64,000 bases of DNA, taken from contig JBFWOQ010000001.1 of assembly GCA_050250395.1 (NCBI GenBank), positions 164,847 to 228,846 of the forward strand. The letters run 5' to 3'. The first letter of the stretch is position 1. Every line of letters begins with the position of its first letter. Shown one piece after another: positions 17,863-25,784 of the stretch. The translations under genes were made by a program, and so were the position numbers. Source of the stretch: JAGPUQ01 sp050250395 (GTDB lineage: Bacteria > Pseudomonadota > Gammaproteobacteria > Pseudomonadales > Porticoccaceae). The notes under the pieces are model-generated. The model did not search any database. It was not told the DNA's origin and saw nothing but the letters and a program-made list of their open reading frames with translations.

Positions 17863-18306
17863 GTGAGACGAACGCGCTACAAGGTCAATCTGAAAGGCTT
17901 CATGGCCGATTGCGAGGCCAACTACCGTCGGCTCGAAAAGCTGTTTCCGGACATGGCGGTGCAGGATGAGCGCCGCCTCGGCATCAGCGGCCGCCATGCG
18001 CTGGAAGTGGTGTTCGCCGTGCGCGAGCGCAGCGCGCACACCACCGTGCTCACGCTGCGGCAGCACGAGCCCGGGCGGTCCTGGTGGCTGAACCTGCCCC
18101 TGCTGGTAGTGCGCGTTTATCACGATGCGCTGCTCGCCGAAGTGGTGGCCTGCGAAGGCGAGCGCAATATCTGGCCGCGCCAGAACTATCCGAACCGGAG
18201 GATGCTGCAACCCGATGAGAAAGCCCAGTGGAACCGCTTCCTCGGCGAATGGCTGGGCGCCTGCCTGGCATTGGGCTTCGTCGCCGCCGACTGTCCCGTG
18301 CCCTGA
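17863..18306 (+). CDS. DUF1249 family protein (YqiB-like)
   Basis: A 147-residue cytoplasmic protein matching the YqiB/DUF1249 pattern: YKVNLKGFMADCEANYRRLE at the start, LEVVFAVRERSAHTTVLTLR in the middle and WPRQNYPNRRMLQPDEKAQW near the end. No enzymatic function is established for the family. GTG 17863 gives the expected length; the open frame extends far upstream only as a shadow of nudF. It sits between nudF and cpdA, an arrangement conserved in enterobacteria, which is the strongest support. Confidence 0.88.
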   Translation: MRRTRYKVNLKGFMADCEANYRRLEKLFPDMAVQDERRLGISGRHALEVVFAVRERSAHTTVLTLRQHEPGRSWWLNLPLLVVRVYHDALLAEVVACEGERNIWPRQNYPNRRMLQPDEKAQWNRFLGEWLGACLALGFVAADCPVP

Positions 18307-18337
18307 CGCACAGCGGCGCCTGCGGAGCGCGTGAGCC

Positions 18338-19129
18338 ATGGACGCCGATACCCAGCACCTGATCCAGATCACCGACCCCCATATCGGCCCCCGCCGCGAT
18401 TACCGGCTGGCCGGCGTGGAGACACTGGAGACCCTGCGCCTGGTGCTGGCGGAAATCGGCGGACTGGCGGTACCGCCAGACCTCATCTGCGTCACCGGCG
18501 ATATCGCGGCGGACGGCGCTACCGAAGCCTACCGGCTGTTCACCCAGCAGATGCAGTTTCTGGAACTGCCCTACCAGTGGCTGCCGGGCAATCACGACGA
18601 CGCCCGTGTCATCCAGGAAGACTTCACGGCCGCCCCCTATTGGCCACTGCTGGAGCTGGGGGACTGGCGCGTCATCTGCCTCAACAGCGCCCAACCGCAC
18701 CGGGTTGAGGGATATCTCGCCGACGACGAGCTGGAGTTTCTGACCCAGAGTCTGGCGCGGGACCCGCGCTCCCCGACGCTGCTGTTCATGCATCACCCGC
18801 CGGTGCCGGTGGGATGCGCTTGGCTCGATGCCCAGCGCATCGACAATGCCGAGCGTCTGGAGGCGATTCTGCGCCAACACACCAATGTGCGCGCAATTTT
18901 CACCGGCCACGTCCATCAGCAATTCCATGCCCGCTGGGCTGGCACCGAGATCCACACGACGCCGTCCACCTGTTTTCAGTTTCGCGCGGCGAGTCGCGAT
19001 TTCGCTCTCTGTGAACGGCCGCCCGGCTATCGCCGGATCGATCTGCATGCGGACGGCACCCTCACCACCGAGGTGGTGTTTCTGTCTCCGGGAGTCGCGC
19101 GCGTGGACGAGCAGCTCACCGGCTACTGA
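18338..19129 (+). CDS. cpdA: 3',5'-cyclic AMP phosphodiesterase
   Basis: A 263-residue calcineurin-like metallophosphoesterase that hydrolyses cAMP. The five metal-binding blocks are present in order: QITDPHIG (DxH), VTGDIAADG (GD), LPGNHDD (GNHD), FMHHPPVPVG and TGHVHQQFH (GHxH). It follows the YqiB-like gene after 31 bases as in E. coli, which favours CpdA over other phosphoesterases. Length is normal. Confidence 0.93.
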   Translation: MDADTQHLIQITDPHIGPRRDYRLAGVETLETLRLVLAEIGGLAVPPDLICVTGDIAADGATEAYRLFTQQMQFLELPYQWLPGNHDDARVIQEDFTAAPYWPLLELGDWRVICLNSAQPHRVEGYLADDELEFLTQSLARDPRSPTLLFMHHPPVPVGCAWLDAQRIDNAERLEAILRQHTNVRAIFTGHVHQQFHARWAGTEIHTTPSTCFQFRAASRDFALCERPPGYRRIDLHADGTLTTEVVFLSPGVARVDEQLTGY

Positions 19130-19215
19130 TGCGGCTGTGTTATCGACATTTTTCTATTGGTTTAGAACGACATGATCGGCGTCCGTGCGATGCGGTCTTT
19201 TCCTTCAACCCGGCC

Positions 19216-20673
19216 TTAATCCCGGCGCCAGCGGGTTTCCTTGCCGGAATCCTCCAGCACAATGCCCGCCGCTTTGAGTTGATCGCGGATGGCGTCGGCG
19301 CGGGCAAAATCCCGCGCCGCGCGCGCCTGATTTCGTTCCTCGATCAGGTTTTCTATCTGCGACTCCTCGATAGAGGCTATCCCGTCGCCAGCGGCGGTGA
19401 CAGGAGATGCGCCAGCAATCCCCGGCGGTCGCCACTTGAAATAATCCTCGGGATCCTGCTGCAGAACGCCCAGAATCGCGCCGATCCCGACCAGCGTGCG
19501 CACCTGGTCCAACCAATCTTCACCGGCGCGCGCGCGCTGATTGATAGTGCCCGCAAGCTCCTGCATCAGCGCGATTGCCGCGCTGGTATTGAAGTCGTCA
19601 TCCATGGCTTCGACAAAGCGCTGATAGTGCGCATTGCCCCCCATTAGTTCAGCGGTGAAGGGTATGAGGGCCACCGGCGCGGCGCGACCGATCCTGCCCC
19701 TGAGGGCGAAATACAGGCTGTCCAGCCCGGCCTTTGCTTCGCGCAGATTGTCTTCGGAATAATTGATCGGGCTGCGGTAATGGCTCGACAGCAGGAAAAA
19801 ACGCACCACTTCCGGATGGTATTTTTCCAGCACTTCACGAATCGTGAAAAAATTGCCGAGCGACTTCGACATTTTCTCGTCGTCCACCCGCACCGGGCCG
19901 GCGTGCATCCAGCAGTGCACATAGGGCTTGCCGGTGGCGGCTTCGCTCTGGGCGATCTCGTTTTCGTGGTGCGGGAAAGGCAGGTCCGGGCCGCCGCCAT
20001 GGATGTCGAAGGTCTCGCCGAGGTGACAGGTGGACATGGCCGAGCACTCGATGTGCCAGCCCGGCCGGCCCCAGCCCCAGGGGGAAGGCCAGCCCACGGT
20101 GCCCAGGGCCGCTGACTTCCAGAGTGCGAAATCGCGGGGATCTTCCTTGGCTTCGTCGGGATCGACGCGCGCGCCGGCGAGCAGTTCGTCGGGTTTTTTG
20201 CCGCTCAACTTGCCGTAGTCGGGAAAGCGCCGTACCCGGTAGTAGACATCGCCGTTGTCCGCCGTATAGGCGTAATGGCTGTCCACCAGCGTCCCGATCA
20301 TGGCGAGAATGTCATCGATATGGCCGGTGGCGCGGGGTTCGATGTCGGGCGGCAACACGCCGAGGGCGCGCTCATCGGCGTGCATGGCATCGATCATGCG
20401 CGCGGTCAGCGCATCGAAGGGCTCGCCGTTTTCGCTGGCGCGATTGAGAATCTTGTCGTCGATGTCGGTGATGTTGCGCACATAGGTGACATCCCAGCCC
20501 TGGCTGCGCAGATAGCGCACGATGGCGTCGAAGCAGACCATCACCCGGGCATGGCCGATGTGGCAGTAGTCGTACACGGTGATGCCGCAGACATACATGC
20601 GGATCTTGCCGGGCTCGATGGGCCGGAACGGTTCCTTGCGGCGGTGCAGGGTGTTGTAAATCTGGAGCGTCAT
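19216..20673 (-). CDS. cysS: Cysteine-tRNA ligase
   Basis: Class I aminoacyl-tRNA synthetase of 485 residues. The zinc/HIGH region is YVCGITVYDYCHIGHARVMV, the second zinc-ligand segment is GWHIECSAMS with HGGGPDLPFPHHENEIAQSE, and the KMSKS loop is DDEKMSKSLGNF. The C-terminal DALR and anticodon domains follow. ATG 20673 overlaps the glnS stop by 4 nt, so translation of the two synthetases is probably coupled. The frame is open further upstream but only as a glnS shadow. Confidence 0.97.
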   Translation of the reverse strand: MTLQIYNTLHRRKEPFRPIEPGKIRMYVCGITVYDYCHIGHARVMVCFDAIVRYLRSQGWDVTYVRNITDIDDKILNRASENGEPFDALTARMIDAMHADERALGVLPPDIEPRATGHIDDILAMIGTLVDSHYAYTADNGDVYYRVRRFPDYGKLSGKKPDELLAGARVDPDEAKEDPRDFALWKSAALGTVGWPSPWGWGRPGWHIECSAMSTCHLGETFDIHGGGPDLPFPHHENEIAQSEAATGKPYVHCWMHAGPVRVDDEKMSKSLGNFFTIREVLEKYHPEVVRFFLLSSHYRSPINYSEDNLREAKAGLDSLYFALRGRIGRAAPVALIPFTAELMGGNAHYQRFVEAMDDDFNTSAAIALMQELAGTINQRARAGEDWLDQVRTLVGIGAILGVLQQDPEDYFKWRPPGIAGASPVTAAGDGIASIEESQIENLIEERNQARAARDFARADAIRDQLKAAGIVLEDSGKETRWRRD

Positions 20674-22355
20674 GATCGGCCTTCGGTACCCGCCGGTTTG
20701 GTGGAGGTGTCGCGCAGGGCGATGGTGCGATTGAACACCAGCCGGGCACCGCTGCGGTGGTCGCGACAAAAATAGCCCTCGCGCTCGAACTGAAACGTCA
20801 GTTCCGGGGAGACCTGGCCCAGACTCGCTTCGCCCTTGCAGCCGCTTAGCCTGACCAGCGAATCCGGGTTGATGGCGGCGCGGAAATCGCCGTCGCCTGC
20901 GTCGGGCTCGGCCGCGCTGAACAGCCGGTCGTAGAGTCGCACTTCGCAATCGACGGCACTTTCTCCTTCTACCCAGTGAATCACGCCCCGGGGTTTGATG
21001 CCGGCGGGCGGATCGGCGCCCAGGGTGTCCGGCACCACGGAGGCCAGCACCTCGCTCAGGGCGCCGCTGGCGTCGCGCACCACATCGTCGGCGCGGATCA
21101 CATAGGCGCCGCGCAACCGCACCCAGTCGCCCAGCACCAGGCGCTTGAACTGCTTGCGGGACAGCGCCGTATCCGTGCTGAAGTCGTCGCGGTCGATATA
21201 GAGGGTGCCGCCGAAAGGCAGCTCACGCGATCCGAGTTCCGGACGTTGCGGATGGTTGGGCAGGGACAGGGTCTCGACCGTGCCTGCCGGCCAATTGGTG
21301 AGCCTGACCCTGAGCGGGCGCAGCACGCAGAGCGCGCGCGGCGCGTTGTCATTGAGATCCTGGCGGATAAAGTGCTCGAACTGCCCCATGTCCACCACGC
21401 CGTCGGTCTTGGCCACCGCGAGGCTGTCGCAAAAGGCGCGGATCGCCGCGGGTGTGACACCGCGCCGGCGCAGGCCGGCCAGCGTCGGCATGCGGGGATC
21501 GTCCCAGCCATCCACATGGCCCTCTTCCACCAACTGCTTGAGCTTGCGCTTGCTGGTGACGGTGTAACTGAGATTGAGGCGGCCGAATTCGTACTGCCGG
21601 GGCCGCGCAGGCACCGGCAGGTGGTCGAGCAGCCAGTCGTAAAGCGGGCGGTGATCGGCGAATTCGAGGGTGCAGATCGAATGGGTGACACCTTCGATGG
21701 CGTCTTCCTGGCCGTGGGCGAAGTCGTAGGACGGGTAGATGTTCCAGCGCGCGCCGCTGCGGTGATGGGCCATGCGCTTGACCCGGTACAGCACCGGATC
21801 GCGCAGATTGATATTGGGCGAGGCCATGTCGATCCTGGCCCGCAGCACCATTTTTCCCTCTTCGACCTCGCCCGCGCCCATGGCGGCCAGCAGGGCGAGA
21901 TTCTCGGCCACCGGCCGCTCGCGATAGGGGCTGTCGCGGCCCGGCTCGGTCAAGGTGCCGCGATAATCGCGCATCTGCTCGGGCGTCAGCTCGCAGACAT
22001 AGGCCTTGCCGGCTCCGATCAGATGCACCGCCCAGGTGTGGAGCTGCTCGAAATAATCCGAGGCATAGCGCACTTCGCCCTGCCACTGAAACCCCAGCCA
22101 GCGCACATCGGCGATGATGGCGTTGACGAATTCCTCGCTCTCGGTCTCGGGATTGGTGTCGTCGAAGCGCAGGTTGCAGACCCCGCCGTAGTGCTCGGCA
22201 AGTCCGAAGTTCAGGCAGATCGATTTGGCATGGCCGATGTGCAGATAGCCGTTGGGCTCGGGCGGAAAGCGCGTCACCACCTGCGTGACCGCGCCCTCGG
22301 CAAGGTCGCGCTCGATGATCTGCTCAATGAAATTGCGGGGCTTGTCGGAATCCAT
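20670..22355 (-). CDS. glnS: Glutamine-tRNA ligase
   Basis: Class I synthetase of 561 residues. FPPEPNGYLHIGHAKSICLN (HIGH) and RFDDTNPETE are the GlnRS/GluRS N-terminal signature, and LSYTVTSKRKLKQLVEEGHV is the VSKR-type KMSKS loop typical of GlnRS. The two C-terminal beta-barrels of the anticodon-binding domain are present, ending with FNRTIALRD. It leads the glnS-cysS pair on the minus strand and is divergent from ppiB; a TATAAT-like -10 lies about 65 bases upstream. Confidence 0.97.
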   Translation of the reverse strand: MDSDKPRNFIEQIIERDLAEGAVTQVVTRFPPEPNGYLHIGHAKSICLNFGLAEHYGGVCNLRFDDTNPETESEEFVNAIIADVRWLGFQWQGEVRYASDYFEQLHTWAVHLIGAGKAYVCELTPEQMRDYRGTLTEPGRDSPYRERPVAENLALLAAMGAGEVEEGKMVLRARIDMASPNINLRDPVLYRVKRMAHHRSGARWNIYPSYDFAHGQEDAIEGVTHSICTLEFADHRPLYDWLLDHLPVPARPRQYEFGRLNLSYTVTSKRKLKQLVEEGHVDGWDDPRMPTLAGLRRRGVTPAAIRAFCDSLAVAKTDGVVDMGQFEHFIRQDLNDNAPRALCVLRPLRVRLTNWPAGTVETLSLPNHPQRPELGSRELPFGGTLYIDRDDFSTDTALSRKQFKRLVLGDWVRLRGAYVIRADDVVRDASGALSEVLASVVPDTLGADPPAGIKPRGVIHWVEGESAVDCEVRLYDRLFSAAEPDAGDGDFRAAINPDSLVRLSGCKGEASLGQVSPELTFQFEREGYFCRDHRSGARLVFNRTIALRDTSTKPAGTEGRS

Positions 22356-22417
22356 CGCGGACCTTGCGCTGCCGGACCCGGGATCAGGCCCGCCTACTGG
22401 GACGAATGCAGCCGGGG

Positions 22418-22423
22418 ATTATA
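22418..22423 (-). promoter_or_regulatory. Candidate -10 of glnS-cysS
   Basis: TATAAT on the minus strand, 63 bases upstream of the glnS start. No convincing -35 is seen, so only the -10 is reported. Confidence 0.35.
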
Positions 22424-22539
22424 GCCGCGCCCCGCGAAACCGCGAGCCTGAGGCGCGGGTAGCATCGACCCTGCGGAATTCCCCTGCCCTCTCCCAGCGC
22501 TTATCATGCAGCCCCTAGCCAGCGACCGGGCGCATTCCC

Positions 22540-23049
22540 ATGATCACTCTGCACACCAATTACGGCGACATCGACATCGAGCTGGATTTCGACCGCGCCC
22601 CCAAGACCGCCGCCAATTTTCTCCAGTACTGCCGTGAGAATTTCTACGCCGGCACCATATTTCACCGCGTCATCCCCGGGTTCATGGTGCAGGGCGGCGG
22701 CATGGACGCCAACATGCGCGAAAAACGCGGCAATCCCCCGATCCAGAACGAAGCCGACAACGGCCTCAAGAACGACATCGGCACATTGGCCATGGCGCGC
22801 ACCAACGATCCGCATTCGGCGTCTTCGCAGTTTTTCATCAACGTGGCCGACAACGGCTTCCTGAACCACACGGCGAAGGATGCGCGCGGCTGGGGCTATG
22901 CCGTGTTCGGCAAGGTGGTAAACGGCATGGCGGTGGTCGATGAGATCAAGGCCGTGCCCACCGGCAATGCCGGCCATCATCAGGATGTACCGACCGTCAC
23001 TGTCGAGATCGAGCGGGTGACGGTCTCCGACGCCTACAGCGACCGCTGA
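22540..23049 (+). CDS. ppiB: Cytoplasmic peptidyl-prolyl cis-trans isomerase B (cyclophilin)
   Basis: A 169-residue cyclophilin without signal peptide. ITLHTNYGDIDIELDFDRAP, NFYAGTIFHRVIPGFMVQGG (active-site Arg/Phe) and GTLAMARTNDPHSASSQFFI with GWGYAVFGKVV are diagnostic. It catalyses proline isomerisation during folding. It is followed after 19 bases by lpxH; ppiB-lpxH adjacency is also found in E. coli, where cysS is next door. Confidence 0.96.
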   Translation: MITLHTNYGDIDIELDFDRAPKTAANFLQYCRENFYAGTIFHRVIPGFMVQGGGMDANMREKRGNPPIQNEADNGLKNDIGTLAMARTNDPHSASSQFFINVADNGFLNHTAKDARGWGYAVFGKVVNGMAVVDEIKAVPTGNAGHHQDVPTVTVEIERVTVSDAYSDR

Positions 23050-23068
23050 AGGAAATAGTCCCTACTCC

Positions 23069-23842
23069 GTGACGGCGCTGTTCGTCTCCGATCTGCATCT
23101 GACGCCCGAGCGGCCCGGGGTTACCCGGGCCTTCCTCGATTTCCTGCACCAGACCGACGCGGACGCGCTCTATATTCTGGGCGATCTGTTCGAGGCCTGG
23201 ATCGGCGACGACGACGACGCGCCGCTCGCGCGCACGGTAGTCGCGGCGCTGGCGGCAGTCCACGCCCGGGGCAGCGCCCTGTATTTCCTCCCCGGCAACC
23301 GGGATTTCACGGTGGGGCGGCGCTTTGCGCGGGAAACCGGCGCGCACTTGCTCGGCGATCGCGAACGGGTGGAAATTCACGGGCAGCGCCTGCTGCTGCT
23401 GCACGGCGATACCCTGTGTACCGACGATGCGGCGTACCAGCGCTTTCGGCGTCGCATCCGCCATCCCGTGACCCGCTGCGTCCTCCGTCATCTGCCGCTG
23501 GCGCTGCGACGCCGCATCGCGCGCGACTGGCGCGCCGCCAGCCAGCGCCACAACCGCAATAAACCCGAATACATCATGGATGTGAATGCCGACGCGGTGC
23601 TGACAGAGTTTCGCGCCTCCGGCGCCGAGGTGATGATCCACGGCCACACTCACCGTCCGGGGCGGCACAGTTATGCCGTCGACGGGCGCAGCGTCGAGCG
23701 GGTGGTACTGGGGGACTGGACCGAGACCACCGGCTGGTACGCCCGCATCGGCACGACCGGCGTCATCGAACTCGACCGCTTTGCGATCAGTCCGCCGGCG
23801 GACCCGAGTGAAACCGAAACTCCCCATCCGGCGCCTCGATGA
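23069..23842 (+). CDS. lpxH: UDP-2,3-diacylglucosamine diphosphatase
   Basis: A 257-residue metallophosphoesterase that cleaves UDP-2,3-diacylglucosamine to lipid X in lipid A synthesis. Motifs: LFVSDLHLTPERPG (DxH), ILGDLFEAWIGDDDD, LPGNRDF, LLLHGDTLCTDD and MIHGHTHRPG. The start is GTG 23069 (MTALFVSDLHL), 19 bases after ppiB. The last 56 nt overlap the end of convergent miaE, longer than a usual 3'-3' overlap. The C-terminal tail (PADPSETETPHPAPR) in that overlap is likely dispensable. Confidence 0.95.
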   Translation: MTALFVSDLHLTPERPGVTRAFLDFLHQTDADALYILGDLFEAWIGDDDDAPLARTVVAALAAVHARGSALYFLPGNRDFTVGRRFARETGAHLLGDRERVEIHGQRLLLLHGDTLCTDDAAYQRFRRRIRHPVTRCVLRHLPLALRRRIARDWRAASQRHNRNKPEYIMDVNADAVLTEFRASGAEVMIHGHTHRPGRHSYAVDGRSVERVVLGDWTETTGWYARIGTTGVIELDRFAISPPADPSETETPHPAPR

Positions 23843-24392
23843 GTTCGCGCTCACGCGCGGCGAACACCGCGACCCGCTCGGCAATATCGCCGCCGACGGC
23901 TTCGGCAAGCGCGAGATAATCCTGGAAGTGGCGCGCCTCGGAGTGCAGCAGGGATGCGTAAAACGCGCCGAGCTCGGCATCGAGCCGGGGCGCCAGCGCC
24001 GCGAAACGCTCGCAGGAACGGGCTTCGATGAAGGCGCCGGCGATCAGGGTATCGACCAGGCGAAATGGCTCCTCGACGCGCACCAGCGCGCGCAGGCCGC
24101 TCGCATAGCGACTCGCGGTGAGCTGCCGGTAGGCCACCCCGCGCCGCTCCATGAAGGCGACGACCTGCTCGAAGTGACGCAGCTCCTCCCGCGCCAGGCG
24201 CGACATCCGGTGCAGCAGCGCTGGGCGATCGATGTGACGGTACAGCAGACCCAACGCCGTACTCGCCGCTTTCTTTTCGCAGTTGGCGTGATCGATCAAT
24301 AACTCTTCGGGGTGCGCCAGCGCCGCCGCCACCCAGGCGGCGGGCGTGGCACAGGGGAGAAAGGCATGGATGGCTTCGAGTGCGACCGCCAC
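23787..24392 (-). CDS. miaE: tRNA-(ms2io6A37) hydroxylase
   Basis: A 201-residue non-haem di-iron, ferritin-like monooxygenase that hydroxylates the isopentenyl side chain of ms2i6A37 in tRNA. Carboxylate/His ligands are visible in LLIDHANCEKKAAS, REELRHFEQV (ExxH), GAFIEARSCERF and LLHSEARHFQDYL (ExxxH). It depends on MiaA/MiaB, which are not in the window. It overlaps lpxH by 56 nt at the 3' end and is 6 bases downstream of the GST gene, probably co-transcribed. Confidence 0.92.
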   Translation of the reverse strand: MAVALEAIHAFLPCATPAAWVAAALAHPEELLIDHANCEKKAASTALGLLYRHIDRPALLHRMSRLAREELRHFEQVVAFMERRGVAYRQLTASRYASGLRALVRVEEPFRLVDTLIAGAFIEARSCERFAALAPRLDAELGAFYASLLHSEARHFQDYLALAEAVGGDIAERVAVFAARERELIEAPDGEFRFHSGPPAD

Positions 24393-24398
24393 GCCGCC

Positions 24399-25043
24399 TC
24401 AGCCCGCCATCATGGCCTTGAGGGCAGCGTCGCGGTCATGGTTGGCCTTCTGTACCGCAGCGTTCTGCCCCATCAGCGCCAGCCACTCGGCGAGGCCCGG
24501 GATTTCGTCGGTGAGCTTGCGACCCAGGGCCCGCTCGACCGCCATACCGCCGAGCGTGGCCGAGTAATAGAGCACGATGTCGGCATAGGTCAGTTCCGCA
24601 CCCGCCGCGTAGGGCTTGAATTTGAGCAGCTTGTTGAGCGCGGCGACGCCCTTGTCGAGCTGGGCACCGACCGACTGCTTGAGCTCGTCGCTCAGGGGCG
24701 CGCCAAAAAACACGCCGCCGAACAATTGCCGCGCGACCAGTTCGAGATAGAGTTCGGCGCTTTTCATCAGCTCGCGGACCTTGGCGCGCTGAAAACTGTC
24801 GGTCGGCAGCAGCGGGTGGTCCGAGGATGAATCCTCGATGAATTCGAGAATCACATTGGTCTCGGTGATGAAACCCTCGGCCACTTCGAGGCAGGGGATC
24901 TTGCCCATCGGACTCTTGGCCAGAAACGCCGGGTCCGCGCCCGGACGTACCGCCACCTCCTCGAACTGAAAGCCCTTTTCAAGCAGGGCGACCTTGACCA
25001 TGTTGTAGTAATCGCTGACGGGAAAACCATAGAGCTTGATCAT
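24399..25043 (-). CDS. Glutathione S-transferase family protein
   Basis: A 214-residue GST. The N-terminal thioredoxin-like domain reads MIKLYGFPVSDYYNMVKVAL with a candidate active-site Ser/Tyr and KSPMGKIPCLEVAEGFITET, where the cis-Pro and the Glu-Thr glutathione-binding pair are visible. The C-terminal helical domain includes LTYADIVLYYSATLGG (the conserved Asp of the N-capping box). Substrate unknown. It lies upstream of miaE on the same strand with a 6-base gap. Confidence 0.88.
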   Translation of the reverse strand: MIKLYGFPVSDYYNMVKVALLEKGFQFEEVAVRPGADPAFLAKSPMGKIPCLEVAEGFITETNVILEFIEDSSSDHPLLPTDSFQRAKVRELMKSAELYLELVARQLFGGVFFGAPLSDELKQSVGAQLDKGVAALNKLLKFKPYAAGAELTYADIVLYYSATLGGMAVERALGRKLTDEIPGLAEWLALMGQNAAVQKANHDRDAALKAMMAG

Positions 25044-25080
25044 TGCAGTACCCTCCCGGGGAAAGTTGTTATTGCCCTTG

Positions 25081-25584
25081 CTAGAAACCTGCCTTGTTAC
25101 AACCCTGCCTTGGTCGCGAAGACTGCATCAGGCCGAGGCCCGGCGCAATATAGCGCTCGAAGTGCGCCAGCGAGAGCGCATGCCATTCGCGCTCGATCGC
25201 GCGGCAGAGCTGCGCCGTGTCGAGGTCTGCCGACCCCGGCAGGATGCCAAAACCGCAGATCGCGGGGTCGCCGATCCGGCTGCCGGCAAGGCGCAGCAGA
25301 TCGTACAGCCAGCGCTGGGGCGGTCGCGCCGGATCGCAGGGAATGTTCCAGGTGGTCAGGGCGGCCTTGAGCAGCGCCACGTCGAGCAGTTCCAGGCGAT
25401 TGTCGACGATCTGCACCAGAAACCGGTCGAGCCGCGCCCATACCAGTTGCCGCTCGGCGGCGCTGAAAGCGTTCCACTGGCTGACTTCATGGGCGCAACG
25501 CATGCAGCCCCGGCACACGCTGTCGCCGATGCCGGCGGAGCAGATGCCGATGCAGGGCGTGTCTGGGCGGGAAGAAGCGACCAT
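25081..25584 (-). CDS. DUF1289 domain protein (Cys-rich N-terminus)
   Basis: A 167-residue protein whose first 30 residues hold the DUF1289 cysteine pattern PCIGICSAGIGDSVCRGCMR with a further Cys, suggesting a metal or Fe-S site, followed by the typical EVSQWNAFSAAERQLVWARL. Residues after about 60 (NRLELLDVALLKAALTTWNI onward) are an extension beyond the short domain found in most members. ATG 25584 (MVASSRPDTPC) is preferred to 25665 because upstream residues look non-coding. It is divergent from acnB. Function unknown. Confidence 0.75.
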   Translation of the reverse strand: MVASSRPDTPCIGICSAGIGDSVCRGCMRCAHEVSQWNAFSAAERQLVWARLDRFLVQIVDNRLELLDVALLKAALTTWNIPCDPARPPQRWLYDLLRLAGSRIGDPAICGFGILPGSADLDTAQLCRAIEREWHALSLAHFERYIAPGLGLMQSSRPRQGCNKAGF

Positions 25585-25784
25585 GGCTCCGCACTCTACC
25601 CGCAGCGCCCGCCGCTCGCCAGCGCCAGTTGCCCCCGCCGGACCAACCCGGCAGAGCACGCGCAAACCGCATCATTTCGCGTAGAATTCTGGCCCCGGGC
25701 CGCACCGGCCCCGACCCGGACGGGGAGCGACTATCCCTCCCCGCGACGACCCGCCCGCCCATAGTCCCAACAGGAGTATTTGCC